A stretch of DNA of 64,000 nucleotides from Pilatotrama ljubarskyi (lineage: Eukaryota; Basidiomycota; Agaricomycetes; Polyporales; Polyporaceae). The translations under genes and the position numbers were made by a program. Shown here in pieces: positions 22,188-35,529 of this stretch; the stretch's first letter is position 1; each line of letters begins with the position of its first letter. The DNA lies in assembly GCA_022385805.1 (NCBI GenBank), contig MU277705.1, forward strand, positions 1 to 64,000, in the 5' to 3' direction. The notes below the pieces were generated by a model that did not search any database, was not told the origin of the DNA, and saw only the letters and a list, made by a program, of their open reading frames with translations.

Positions 22188-22571
22188 ATGCAGTTCAAGA
22201 CCTTCCTTGCTCTCGCGAGCGTCGTCGCCGTAGCTGCCGCCGCTGTTCGTCGTTCTTCCTGCTCCTGACGACGCGTTCGGGTGCGGTGCTCATCGCTTGT
22301 ACTCGCCCGCAGCCTTCCGCAGAATCCGCTGATGCGGACAAGACGTTGACCACGGCGTTCACGACCGACACCTTCACAGCAAGCGTGATCCTCCAGAGCT
22401 TCGAGAGAGGTTCGTAGCGGACAACGCACCTCGCATTTCCGATGACTGACCGATAGCGTCGCAGTCGAGCCTTGGGTCACCACCATCACGACAGACACCG
22501 TCTGGACTGTAGCCCACAGCGTCACGAAGGAGTTGCCGAGCAGCACCCCCTCTGTCTCCGCCTCTGCGTGA
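22188..22571 (+). CDS. small secreted protein, 86 residues, function unknown
   Basis: Three exons, 22188-22244, 22313-22409 and 22465-22571, join to 261 nt. The first encodes a clean signal peptide, MQFKTFLALASVVAVAAAA. The mature part of about 67 residues has no Cys. It carries two related Thr-rich segments, TTAFTTDTF and TTITTDTVW, and a Ser/Thr/Pro-rich tail, PSSTPSVSASA, with many possible O-glycosylation sites. A TATA-like box and a pyrimidine-rich leader precede it. I do not recognise the family. It resembles the small Thr-rich secreted or wall-associated proteins common in basidiomycetes. The exon model rests on frame continuity across two introns and could be off by a few bases. Confidence 0.6.
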
Positions 22572-23262
22572 GGTGAAGCGGACGTCTCACAGCAGCATTT
22601 CGTGACGTGACCGCATGTGGATCATGACGGGAAGAGACATGTCAGCTAAGAGCGAGCGTTTGGAATAGGCATTACTCCTTTGGACTGTACTCTCTTTTGA
22701 TTCGAATCGGATATGCGCAACATACTTCGTAATATCAGCTACCTTTTGGAGCACGGTGTACAAGAGATAGCGGAGCATCCTCAGTTGAAATGTATGGCCG
22801 ACGTACCATTTCGTACCGTGTGCTTCTTGGAAGTCACTAGCCATTGAGGGCTGCATCTGATCACGGCGCCAGTGGTTGATTGTATGCAGATGCAGTCGAC
22901 ACCCTCAGTGGGAGGCAATGTGAGAACGGTTCTGCGACTGGCAGGGGGACGAGCAGAAGATACTTCGGCTTCACATATCGTACTACGCCTTCTCATAGTC
23001 GTGTCCTTGATTGTACCGGTCTGCATACACCGTTCAATCTTCACAAACGGAGTAGATCTTGCGACTCACCTGGCTTGTGCTATCATGGAGATTCTACTGT
23101 AATACTCCGAGACTACATATGCGCTCTGCATGGGAAGGTGTGGGTACTCGGGCATATAGATTGTCTTTATAGAGCTGGCGAAAGATAAATATAATACCTC
23201 AATAGCAGTACAGTTCGACAGCAGAATCGACTAGAAAACCAAGTAGCAGTCCAATGCAAGCT
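22572..23262. other. intergenic region, no gene seen
   Basis: These 691 bp between the small secreted protein gene and the NF-YC gene (converging) hold no supported feature. Confidence 0.3.
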
Positions 23263-24139
23263 CTAAGGAAGAGCGCGAGGTTCTATGGGCCCAGGGGGTT
23301 GGAGCAATGACTGGAGCTGTAAGTCCACTGTCAGTATCCGAGAACATCCGCAACGGAATGGCCGCAATACCTGCTCCAGGTCAACTCCGTTCCCACCGTC
23401 ATGTGTATCGGCTTCTCCGTTCTCCAGGGACGCCTGCTGGGATTCTTCCCGGCTCTGGGGCGCCTTGAGCTCGTTCAACACGTATGTAGATCGAGAGCTT
23501 CAAAGCAACCTACGGGACCACCGTTGCCTTGGGCTGCGGCACCCTTCTTCTGCGCCTTGCCCGCAGCACCACCACCTTGAGCGGCAGCACCAGGAGGCTC
23601 CTCTCGAGGAACGATGTCGATGAGGAAGTCGAATTGGTCTGACTTGCTCAGAGCCTTGGCGATGTCCGCTCGGGAGAGCGTCCGCCGCTTATTGGAATCG
23701 GCGATGATGAAAGCACGCGCCGTTATTTCGGCAATGAAGACTAGAATTCAGGTATCGTCAATACCAGATACAAGAACACGAGATTGACAGGACTCACTTT
23801 CACAAGCCTTGCAGAAGAGTATGGGAGCTGAACCCCCGTGAGATCGTGCGAACGGCCCCGGAAAGTCTGAGGCACGCACCATCAGCTGCAATCATCTGCT
23901 CATATACAGCTCAGGCTCGTCTAGGGCTCATCAACAAGAGCACAGTCGACGTCTACCTTGACCTCGGGGTCGCTCTTCATAACCTTCTTGATTCGTGCGA
24001 GCGGAAGCGGGGGATGGCGGTAGTCCGGCGTTTCCTGCTCTGCGGCATCCACTTGTCTCTGCCAGAAGGAGCGCAAGAACTCATGCAGAGGCTCTCCGGG
24101 TTGAACAAATGGCTTAGAGGATGAGGATGAGGACGACAT
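23263..24139 (-). CDS. hap5: CCAAT-binding factor subunit C (NF-YC/Hap5), histone-fold protein
   Basis: The start at 24139 gives a Ser-rich leader, then [15 protein letters not shown], then the histone fold: [55 protein letters not shown] and [20 protein letters not shown]. This is the NF-YC/Hap5 signature, including the [11 protein letters not shown] start of helix 1. NF-YC pairs with NF-YB, and together with NF-YA the trimer binds CCAAT boxes in the nucleus. The part after the fold is Ala/Gly/Gln-rich and ends [13 protein letters not shown]. The reading frame requires a 16-nt micro-exon at 23880-23895 encoding MIAAD plus one base. The gene diverges from the RuvB-like 1 gene, with 224 bp between the start codons. 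Confidence 0.88.
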
Positions 24140-24363
24140 GGTTGAGAGCAAGTTCGAGACGTTCTCCGAGTTGTGCGAGCCGTGCAGCCACTGACGCGCT
24201 GTTGTCCGAAGCGGAGCATAATCGGAGACAGATGCTTTTCGCAGTTCAGAAGAGCGGAGCTGGGGCGGAGTTGGTTCAAGGGCGCGCGGACGGTTGAGCC
24301 GCGAAGCTCAGCGCGCCCCTCTGTCTTCAACGTTAGTCGCACGTACCAGCGAGCTCGCCAACC
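24140..24363. promoter_or_regulatory. bidirectional promoter between NF-YC and RuvB-like 1 genes
   Basis: Only 224 bp separate the two start codons. It is G+C-rich with no clear TATA box, as often seen for divergent housekeeping genes. Confidence 0.6.
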
Positions 24364-26145
<1,782 letters not shown>

Positions 26146-28497
26146 TTTGAACCGCATGGATGAATCGGAGGGCCGGCGCGAGCGCTGTATATTGTATTGC
26201 TTCGTTGCTTGGATTCGTTCCTACGCTTTCGTCTCACTGACGATGCGTGTTAGTCAGGTGAAGCCCCTGTACCAAAATATTGACGGGCCTTCTGTGGTTC
26301 GTAACCCATTCTTGAACTAGATCACAAGCTCCGTCACTTCGAGTCGGCCGCGCAGCAAGAGCGTTGCGGCCTCGGCGGGTGCTAGAATGAACCTGCCACT
26401 GCTTTGTGGTTCGATGCCTCCGGGGGTCGGATCGGGAGCCGGTTAGTATGGGTGAGGGACTTAACATCCTTTGGCATCCTCGCAGTTCGGCTATGTATTG
26501 GAAGTAAAGTGACGTGAGTAGCGTCTTGGTACCAGCATCGCTCTTAGGTTGGCCCAAGACATCTGTCCTTTGTCGGCGGGATCGTGTTGCTAGTACTGCC
26601 AGCTCTGCGCTGTTACTCTGCGCTCTCGCACAGGAGTCAGGTGGTGTGACCCTTGCTAACCAAGGGAAACTGTTCATCTTCTTGACGGCTGTCCTCCCTA
26701 GTCGCCCTCCCCGCAGGTCGCCTGCATCTCCGAAATGAGCGGCTTCCCAACCCTTATTTTCGTGGCGTTTTGGGATGAGACGATTCCCGGGCTAGCACAT
26801 GACAGTCGCTTGGGAATCGGCGACCTCGTTGCTGGCCGACGGCCCCGCCCAAAGGGTGAATTCCATGTACGTCTCCGGAGACCGCTGCCTCATAGCAAAT
26901 CACTGTGTTGCCGACGCTGTAGCGGCGGAGGAAAGCCCGGCAAATTGCCCGAGGAGGGTAAGTTATCAATTCGCTTGGAACCCACCGAAGCTCGAGGGCA
27001 GGGACGATGCCAGTCCCCGTCACGGATGACGTACCTAATCCGGGTAGTGCAGCTTGTCGCCGTCTTGCATTATACGTATGCCTAGCGGGATCGCAGCATT
27101 ACTGCCTCAACGGTCCGTCATGAGGACTCTTCACGACACTATTGATGGAGCACCGGCACTAGTACCGATGCCACCGGTGTCGAACTCGAATTATAGCGGT
27201 CTGAAGGGCATGTGGTGGGTCCCCTTTCGTCTTCGCGGCTCAATACGTTCTGTGAATCTCACGAGGTGTCACTGTGAAGCTCGAACAGAAGAGGAGGCAT
27301 GAGTCCGTTCATATCCGGCTTCTTGACGCAGACGTCTGCTTCTGCCTGCGCGCTGCTTTCGGTTTCGGGAGGGTGCATCGCTCGCAGTCGTTGAGGTAAG
27401 GGTAATTGCCGAGTGTTATCTGGACCATGTCTGCCTAGCTGCTGTCAGCTTGCCAAAGTGGCTCTGACGTTCGGCCACAGCACAATGGGACGTCTCTACA
27501 TGACGCATCTCGTCCGAGTCCATTGAGTTTCGGCACCCGTCGTGGCCGGAGAGGCCCATATCGAGCATGGGAACACGGGCGTGTGCGTCGTCCCTTTGCC
27601 GCACTAGCCCTTGCAGTAGAGGCGCAGCAGCGCTTCTCTTCCCCGTCTGCTCAGCCCAGTTCACCACGACGGGTGTGAGACTTCTCAGGCAGCCGAGCTG
27701 GAAGCTGGGTGGGTGATTTGTACAGTCGTCTGCCCTTCAGGGTCCTCGGACGCCCCATATCGGCCTGGAACGTCGATGCCCAGCCTCGCTATATATGTTG
27801 CCTCCTGCTCTTGCCGGGTGATCAGTCTTCAGCTTCAACCTGCATTTCTTGATGGGCCCGGCGGAGCGGCTGCACCGCCGCGTTTCAACCTGAGGTCCGC
27901 ACACAAGACTTATTGCTTCTAGACATGGTCTGCCTTCCTCGGAGAGTTTATACGCTGGCTCCACCTCTGCTCTGCTCGCGATCCGATGTTCCTCGTCTTG
28001 ATCGCAGCCCCAGTATATGCAAGCCCCTCTGAGGTGCTCGGCGGGTCAGTGAAGAGCCAATATAAGCATCCCGCTCGTGTGTTGACTTGACATGCGTGCT
28101 CAGTCAAAACACTTCGGCTACATTATAGTACATACTGGACGCTCGGCTACGTATCTTGGGCATTCTTTTAGCCACCGGGATTTCCGGCTCACAGGAGCAA
28201 CCCTCGTCAGCATACTACTCTAGTAGTGCGATGTCGACGACCGTGAATCCCTCATGATGTCACTGAGAATTCCTATACCGATGCGCTGCGAATGTCAGAA
28301 CCGCGAGCCGGTGAAGGCTCTGATAAACCTCGCTTCTGGTATACTTACAATTAACGCCAGCATGCATGCATCTCAGCGAAGCTGAATGGGAGTGGCGCAG
28401 AGACTTGGCTCGCGCGCGAGGGTTTATAATCACCAGATGGACCAATTCCTCGTCCAGCGCCAAGTTTGCTCGCGCTGGTTCTAGATTTCTATTAGCC
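26146..28497. other. gene-poor region, about 2.35 kb
   Basis: No supported gene. Short open frames on both strands lack splice-consistent extension and recognisable motifs. Confidence 0.35.
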
Positions 28498-29651
28498 ATG
28501 AAGGCGGTTACGCTCGCTCGCTCGCTACTTCAGCCCTCTTTGTAGGCTCTGCCTCCGCGCACAGCAAATTCCAGAAGTTCTACGTGAATGGCGTTGACCA
28601 AGGAGAGCTGGCCAGCATCTGCACTACGACGGGGTATGTCACTCGTCCCATGTCGAATCGTCCACAGTGATTCTTACTGATATGCCGAGTCAAGTTCAGC
28701 TCCTCACCGATATGACTTCCGAGGACATAATTTGTGACAGAGCTCTAGTATAAACCTTCATTATTCTGCGGAAGCCCGGCTCTGGCAGCGGGAATGCCGC
28801 CTAGGTATCAATCCCTACCATCAGCCCCTGTCCAAGGCTGTCATCAATGTCCCTGCCGGGGCGACCGTCACTGCGGAGGTGAGTCGTGGGCAGCGTTACG
28901 CACACCACTCACTGTAGCTGACATCTACCCAGTGGCGTCACACTCTCAACCAAACACCGAAAGACCCCGCTGACCCAATCAACGCGAGTCACAAGGGTCC
29001 CGTCATCTCGTACCTGTAAGCGCATCTCGTCACGTATAGTTTGCGGCACTGAGGCTTCATGGATAGCGCGAAGGTGCCTGATGCTACCTAGAGCGCTATC
29101 ACTGGCCTGCAGTGGTTCAAGATCTATGAGGATGGTCTGACCGTCTCAGACCAGTCCTGGGTGGTCGACCGCCTCGTTGCCAACAAGGGAAAGGTGTCCT
29201 TTAAGATCCCGAGTTGCATTGCGTCGGGCCAGTACCTTCTCCGCCAAGAGATCATCGGTGAGCTGCTGTCCGGCTAGATGATTACAGTCCGTCCTGCTAA
29301 CAAAGCTTTACAGCGCTGCACTGTGACGCTGCATCGAGCTACCCCGGAGCCCAGTTCTATATGGAGTACGCCCAGATCAATGTTACGGGCAGGTCTCACT
29401 CCAAGAGCCCTGTCACGGTGTCGTTCCCGGGTGCTTACCATGGCACGGATCCTGGTAGGTGGCGTTTCGTCCTACGAAATGTGACCACGAGATAGGCTGA
29501 GCGTGTTTTATAGCTATCAAGATCAATATCTATCAGAACCTGAAGGATTATACAATCCAAGGTCAGTCCATCGTGATGCTTGGAAGTACCATCTTGAGGC
29601 CGCTGACGGGGCACCACGTTCCGCCTAGGCCCTGCTGTCTTCGCATGCTAA
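28498..29651 (+). pseudogene. AA9 lytic polysaccharide monooxygenase (formerly GH61), decayed copy
   Basis: The mature N-terminus HSKFQKFYVNGVDQGELASI begins with the copper-binding His typical of AA9. Later blocks are [37 protein letters not shown] (second copper His), [67 protein letters not shown] and the end AIKINIYQNLKDYTIQGP. Intact AA9 enzymes oxidatively cleave cellulose outside the cell. At least two defects are visible. The ATG at 28498 is out of frame with the signal peptide, as though one CGCT unit had been lost from a CGCT repeat. An in-frame TAG at 29089-29091 follows PDAT, where one base change from CAG would explain it. The segment around 28695-28800 also reads poorly. Confidence 0.85.
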
Positions 29652-30896
29652 ATATCTTCCCAGAAGAGTTGCATGTGTTCGATCTCTGACGCGAGCATAC
29701 CCATTCTCCGGTCGTCTGAGCTCGTCACGAGTGAATGTGCCGAGGACTCCGACACCAACATCGGTGTACAATACTGCAACTGGGAACAATTGCGGATGCG
29801 ACCTGGTGCTTCACCTCCCAGCATGCATTGTGGTTCATATGATGGTAGAATTGTTGTGTCACCCTGCCACTGAGACGTTGCTCGAAGGCTTCGAAACTGA
29901 CCGCAGCAAGTCGGCGGGCCATACATTACCCAGTAAGTTCCCGCCATGATGTTCCTGCGTTTTGTTCTGGTGAATCACGGCGGAATCGTATGGTTCACTT
30001 GACAAATGCTCATTCATCCATATTTGTAGAGGTAGTACTACAGCCCAGTAATGCACGTCCATCCGCTATAGCATCACCCCAAGCACAGTGACGTTGTCGT
30101 CCGGGAGTACTCTCGAGTCGTACCTGAATGATGCTCCCTGGTCTTTGGGGCCTTCAATTGGGAGCGGCTCTTCCAAACGCGTACATTTTGAGAAGCCATA
30201 GTTGTCCCCGAAGCTCAGCCGGAACATCAGACCAAGAGGCCCCAGACAACACGGCGGCAGCCTCAGCTCGACGACAGGCGAATGGAGCGTTGTCTTGATC
30301 ATTCCATTCTAGAATCTAGCGTTATGACGGACTGCACCCGTAATCGCCTGGTATCGACAATCCTTTCCCGCGGGCGTGTACAAGACGGTAAACATCTTGC
30401 ACAGCTTCCCGCTACTACGATCCCAGCGACGGAGGAACAGCGGCCGAGAGACTCAAGTTACCCCCTACCAGCGTCAGTTCTCCCTATGCGGTGGAAGGTC
30501 TATTCCCCGATACGGGTGACATTGAGTAGAGCTCTCGAGCAATGATGCCAGTTGCGGTGTAGCATAAACTTTGCCTTGACTTTCGACGCATCCGGGGATG
30601 CCGGACCTGTTACTCATGCATGGTAGGTGTCGTCACCTGCTTTCTCCAAGGTAAGTGCGCCGATTTCTAGTGGCTCCTGGATGTTGTTGAACTATAGCGC
30701 AGTGCAACCGAGGCGTTGAACGACCGCCTAGATGTCCGGCGAGGCTCACGGCATATTCAATCGTCACCAACTCGATCCCAGGTCTGTCAACTTGGGTAGA
30801 CGTGTATCTTGGGGAGCTGTCGGGGCACTCACACGCCGGAGTGCTCCTCATGAGGGCGGGGAAGCCAGTGTACAGAGCCTGGGCCGGAGGCCACTC
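29652..30896. other. intergenic region with coding-like remnants
   Basis: Near 30066-30380 on the minus strand, protein-like segments such as KMFTVLYTPAGKDCRYQAIT and LCLGPLGLMFRLSFGDNYG-type text are interrupted by a TAG. Plus-strand segments near 30570-30715 (ALTFDASGDAGPVTHAW and SSGSWMLLNYSAVQPRR) also look coding-like. I cannot assemble a gene from them. They may be remnants of one or chance open frames. Confidence 0.25.
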
Positions 30897-30904
30897 TATA
30901 TAAA
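30897..30904 (+). promoter_or_regulatory. TATA box of the unknown gene at 30994
   Basis: TATATAAA lies about 97 nt upstream of the start codon at 30994. Confidence 0.65.
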
Positions 30905-30993
30905 CTGGTGCAACCTGAGGACGCACCCGGCATCCACTCAGAACCACCCTACTTCTGTGCTCTATCGAAAGTGCTATCAGCAACTCACTCACA

Positions 30994-32933
30994 ATGCCCG
31001 GAATTACCAAGACTATCACCATTCAAGGGTCTGTCTATCCCTACCATTACTGACCAGAGCTTGACTGATTCGCCTTTCAGGGGCTCTCTCGGGGGTACTA
31101 CTTGTAACCTCACGCTGGCCTTCCTCCCTCCTTCCGCCGACTTTACCTCCGTTTTTCCCATTGCGTGGAAGTCAGTACGCGTCTCCCTGCTACATGCGTT
31201 AGAAATGCTGAATCACTCGCCTTACTAAGGGTGTTCACGGTCAGCGAAAGCGGTAATGCCCTCTGACATGCTCATTTTCCACCGACTCTAATCCTCTCTT
31301 TTAACATCAATCCCCAGCGTCCTTCCAGTGGGTGTGGAATGATAGGTAGGCAATATCTGTCGAGCGATAGTATGACGTTCCTTGACCTTTCGCAGTCTTG
31401 CCGCCGGTCGCGCTGTCGTCAACCCCAACACCGGCATAGTCTCCGTAGACGAATATACGCCCCTCAGAGTTAGTGCACGGGTCTGTTTTCCAGTAATCTC
31501 ATTGATGAGCGACTCCCAGGTTGGACAAACGACTGAGTTAACAGTCAATAACAACGTGCACCCCCCGGAATACACCTTCTCGGTAAGCCAGACTCCTCAG
31601 ACATGGTAGTCAGGGAAAGTTGCTGATGGCGTACCTTCTGACACTCGAAGAGCCCCGTCACCTACACACAGCGGGTAGCGCGGGTCATGAACCGCACCGG
31701 GAACTACGTCAACATCGGAGGCGGTATGTCATGCTCGAGCGTATCACGTACTAATCGTCGAGCCTCATAACTGCCCCAAGGCTGGATCACCGACCTCGAC
31801 CTGCCCACTGAGACGATGAACCAGGTCCTCATCTCCCGCCGCGTGATGTACGTTCTCATCATATCAGATTGCTACTAATCATCAACTGACTCTTTCTTAG
31901 GGACCAAAATCCCGCTTACGTGAACTACGCCCCGGTCTTGGGGTTGTGGGCCAGCCTTGACTACGCAGAGTCGGAGTTGCTGGACGGCAGTATCAGGAAC
32001 ATCGCGCCTCTCTGGAAGCAAAACCTGCTTGATATCACCGGGACGCAGGTCACTATCACTATGGAACTCGTGAACGGCAAGCTCGTCGCCAATGGACCCT
32101 CGTCCTACATCACATTGTCGAAGGGTATAACTCCTCGTGTACGTGCTTTGATGGCGAATATCGTCCTCTGAGATGCTTACGAACGTTCGATACAGCTCTA
32201 CACCTACACGGTCGATCTCGCTTTCGCGACTCCTGCCCTTGTTACGACGGGGGTCCAAGCCATCGTTAAAGAGCTGTCGGCGGGGGGCTATGGCGCCTTC
32301 AAGCTGACACACAAGGTGAGCTTGTAAGCTTCAGTCCTGGCCGTCAATTCTTACCGTGCCTCAGGGCTTCGACAACGAGGCACGCCTCGCGCTGACCCTC
32401 CCGCACTCGGTCAGCTGCAACAAGGCCGAGATGGACATGATCGCCGCCATTGACGCCAATCCTACCATCTACGGCAAGGCCTATATCAAAGGACATGCCG
32501 GCGCTACTCTCCTGCGCACGGAAGACGCTTTGCAGGACTGGGTCGAGGTCAACCCGGCCAGTGCTGAGTGGTTCGGGCTGACTCCGGGAAGCGCGGTATG
32601 TTCTTGCAAGTCGCACTCTCCCTGTGAAACACAAAGTTCACCTTGAATTGTCAGTCCGACACGACCGCGTTCAACGGCACTAATGCCGAGACGTTCGCTA
32701 AGGGAAACGCAGAGAATGGCACCGCTGACCCCACTCCCGCCGTCCAGAGCAACACTTCCAAGGGTAAAGCCGGGGCATCCGAGGGCGAGGGGGTCATTAA
32801 CTCTGGCGATAGCGCTGCTCAGGCTGCCGATCCGGACGTCAAGTTCAGGTCCGCTGCTCAGGCTGCCGATCCGGACGTCAAGTTTAGGTCCGTCCGTCGC
32901 AGTGGTGGAGGCCGTCGTGCCCTGGCCGCCTGA
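30994..32933 (+). CDS. intron-rich basidiomycete protein of unknown function
   Basis: The start MPGITKTITIQGGSLGG follows a TATA box and a CA-rich leader. About nine or ten short exons keep one frame: LAFLPPSADFTSVFPIAWK, VFTVSESG, SFQWVWNDSLAAGRAVVN, VGQTTELTVNNNVHPPEYTF, YTQRVARVMNRTGNYVNIG, WITDLDLPTETMNQVLISRR and so on. The tail is Ser/Ala/Gly-rich and ends in a basic RRSGGGRRALAA. There is no signal peptide or membrane segment, so it is probably intracellular. The first half looks like a beta-rich domain; the family is not one I can name. The tail carries a 13-residue tandem duplication (32819-32896). Function not inferred. Confidence 0.75.
32819..32896 (+). repeat. tandem 39-bp coding duplication
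   Basis: Two head-to-tail 39-nt units near the 3' end of the preceding coding sequence encode AAQAADPDVKFRS twice. They differ at one silent base (TTC against TTT), which implies a recent duplication. Unit boundaries are approximate by a few bases. Confidence 0.85.
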
Positions 32934-33537
32934 AGAGTTGGGCTTGGGATGGTATACACGCTGGTGTGGCCCTGAGCGAATGATTCTCCTTAGCTTGCCG
33001 TAGTCCGTCCGCTTCCCATAACGTTGTATGAAACGTGTCGCAGGATACTATGATCGTGGTTAAAAGTTCAAGTTCTCAGCCGGAAGTCTGAGCAAGACCT
33101 CTGCCAATCCTCGTGACTATGATAAAACTGCCACTGCCGGCCGGTGACCGTCATGGTTGAACTTCTAGGAAGCGTGAACGTTGAAAGCCGGTAATATCAT
33201 CCGACTCGCTTTGTCGCATCCACTTAATGTCATATCGCGTTTTTCTGTTGTTTCTACTTATTTGATGTGAGTCGCACTCCATGGGACCTTGAGCGGCTCA
33301 GCCAGCGGGCCTTGCCACGGCGGCGTTGAATCTCTGGAATAGCAAGAACGTGACGACGAACATAAGTGACAGGCTTCTAGCCCCGGTGTTACTCCGTGTC
33401 ACGGGCCACATGGTGAGCTGCTAACGTGTCCGCGTCCGCATTTGGACAACCGCAACTTGAACCCGACCTCTCTCTTCTCTGCCCCTCGCAGGCCTTCGCT
33501 GGCGCTGTCTCGTCTATACTGCAAGCTGAACTCTGTA
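32934..33537. other. intergenic region, no gene seen
   Basis: These 604 bp separate two plus-strand genes and hold no supported feature. Confidence 0.3.
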
Positions 33538-35529
33538 ATGATTCTCAGACTATCTCTTCTCCTGCCGCTTCTGCTCGTTGGCCTTGTGTGTAGTGCCAAT
33601 GGGGACCAGCAAACAGTGTCAGGCTCCGGAGGCGCTTTGTATCCTCCCGGCCTTGTGCCTTTGATAAATCGCGCCGACACCCTACTCACTGCTGGTCAAT
33701 TCAACGATGCTGCGAAGGCTTATTCTGAAGCCATAGGTAAGTCTTCATACGTAAACATGATGGTCTGGGAGGGATCGGGATACGAAGGAGCATGCTGAGG
33801 AGCATAATTGCGGTTACTCGGTGGCAGATGATATTCGTGCATCTTGCAGACATCATTTACTCATGTGCTGGTCCTTTAGAGCAGTCTCCAGCGGATTATT
33901 TGCTATACTACAAGCGTGCGACTGCGTACTATTCACTCGGGCGGCATCCGGCTGCACTTGCCGACTTCGACCAAGTGCTTAGCCTCACCAATGATACCTT
34001 TGACAAGGCGAACCTCATGAAGGCCAGGATCTACGCGAGGGAAGGGAAGTTCGGCGAGGCGCGTGACGCCCTGCGGAAGTACAGCACCAAGGTCAAGGGC
34101 GACCAAGCATCCCAGGAGGTCATGATGTCAATCACCGAGGGCGAATTGGCCAGTAAGAAGGTCGCACAGGCCATCCGCGCGAAACTTTGGCAAGCGTGTA
34201 TAGAAGCCGCTTCAATGGCACTCTCCACTGCGTCGCATTCCGTGAAGCTCCGGCAACAGCGCGCGGACTGTTCGCTCGCTGCAGGTGATATCGAGGGCGC
34301 TCTCGCTGATCTTTCGTATGTCTGTTACTTTTTCTGCTTGTTGGCTCGTTCTGACACGGCTACAGACGATTGGCACAGCTTTCTACACCAACGACCTCAG
34401 TATGGCTGAAGATGGCCAGGCTTGGATACTTCCTGTACCCCTACACCTCTCCCACAGAGCCTCCGTCCCCCGCTTTGCCGACCCTGAAGCAATGTCTCCA
34501 CTACGATCCCGACTCACCCAAGTGCCTATCGCTACACCGGCTCCTCAAGGCATTCGACAAGAGCTTCAAGAACCTTGACAAGCTCTTGCAAACCGAAGAC
34601 TGGCGAGGCGTCATCAAGCTCCTTCTTGGGCCCGACGAATCAGGGACTGACGGTTTCGCCACCAAGTTTGAGGCAGCGCTGGCGGAACATACCACCCGCG
34701 AAGCTCTCGAAGTTCATCCGCAGATTCCGATTCCCGACGGGAAACGGTCGTCGCCGCGGAGAGCTGTCATCTTGCGCTCGCTGTGCCGTGCATACGTCAA
34801 GCTGAACCAGGCGAAGAAGGGCGAGCAGTGGTGCAGCGCGCTCCTGGAGATGCAAGGCATGGAGAACGACGCCGACGGGCTTATTGGACGTGCGGAGGCG
34901 ATGATGGCGAAAGAGGAGTGGGAGGACGCCGTCAGGTTGCTAGAGCGTGCATTTGAGGCTAGCGGCAGGTCGGATCGCGAGGTCAGTCTCTAGCGTTCAG
35001 CGATTGTCGTCCTGTCAGCTGACTCTGCTCGATCGCGTAGATCCACCAACGGTTGCAGAAGGCGCAGAAGCTGTTGAAGCAGTCAAAGCAGAAGGACTAT
35101 TACAAGGTGTTGGGTGTCGCTCGGGACGCGGATGCGAAGACGATCAAGAAGGCCTAGTAAGTACTCTCACAAGCGGCCGATGTGCACGGCTGATGTTTCG
35201 CAGCCGCAAAGCGGTCCTGACTGCACACCCCGACAAGGGCGGAAGCGAGGCCAAGATGGCCGCGGTGAACGAAGCGTACGAGGTACTCAGCGACCCAGGT
35301 AGGCAACTCCCGGAGATGCGCCGGCACGTATCGCTGACGCACTGCAGAGCTCCGGCAGCGCTACGACAACGGCGACGACCCGAACGACCCTACGTCGCAG
35401 CAGGGTGGCAACCCGTTCCAGGGCGGCTTCCCCGGCGGCTTCGCGCAGTTCTTCCAGCATGGCCCCGGCGGGTTCAACTTCCCTGGTGGCGGCTTCCAGT
35501 TCCGATACAGCCCGCCCGGCCACCACTGA
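33538..35529 (+). CDS. ER-lumenal DnaJ/TPR co-chaperone, DNAJC3 (P58IPK)-like
   Basis: The start at 33538 encodes a signal peptide, MILRLSLLLPLLLVGLVCSA. TPR-like repeats follow: LINRADTLLTAGQFNDAAKA, YLLYYKRATAYYSLGRHPAA and LMKARIYAREGKFGEARDAL. Near the C-terminus is a J domain, DYYKVLGVARDADAKTIKKAY then RKAVLTAHPDKGG with the HPD motif and AAVNEAYEVLSDP, followed by a Gly/Phe-rich end. Signal peptide, TPRs and a C-terminal J domain is the architecture of DNAJC3, which recruits Hsp70 (BiP/Kar2) to misfolded clients in the ER lumen. There is no HDEL/KDEL tail, as in animal DNAJC3. Introns interrupt the J domain twice. It is convergent with the next gene. Confidence 0.9.
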
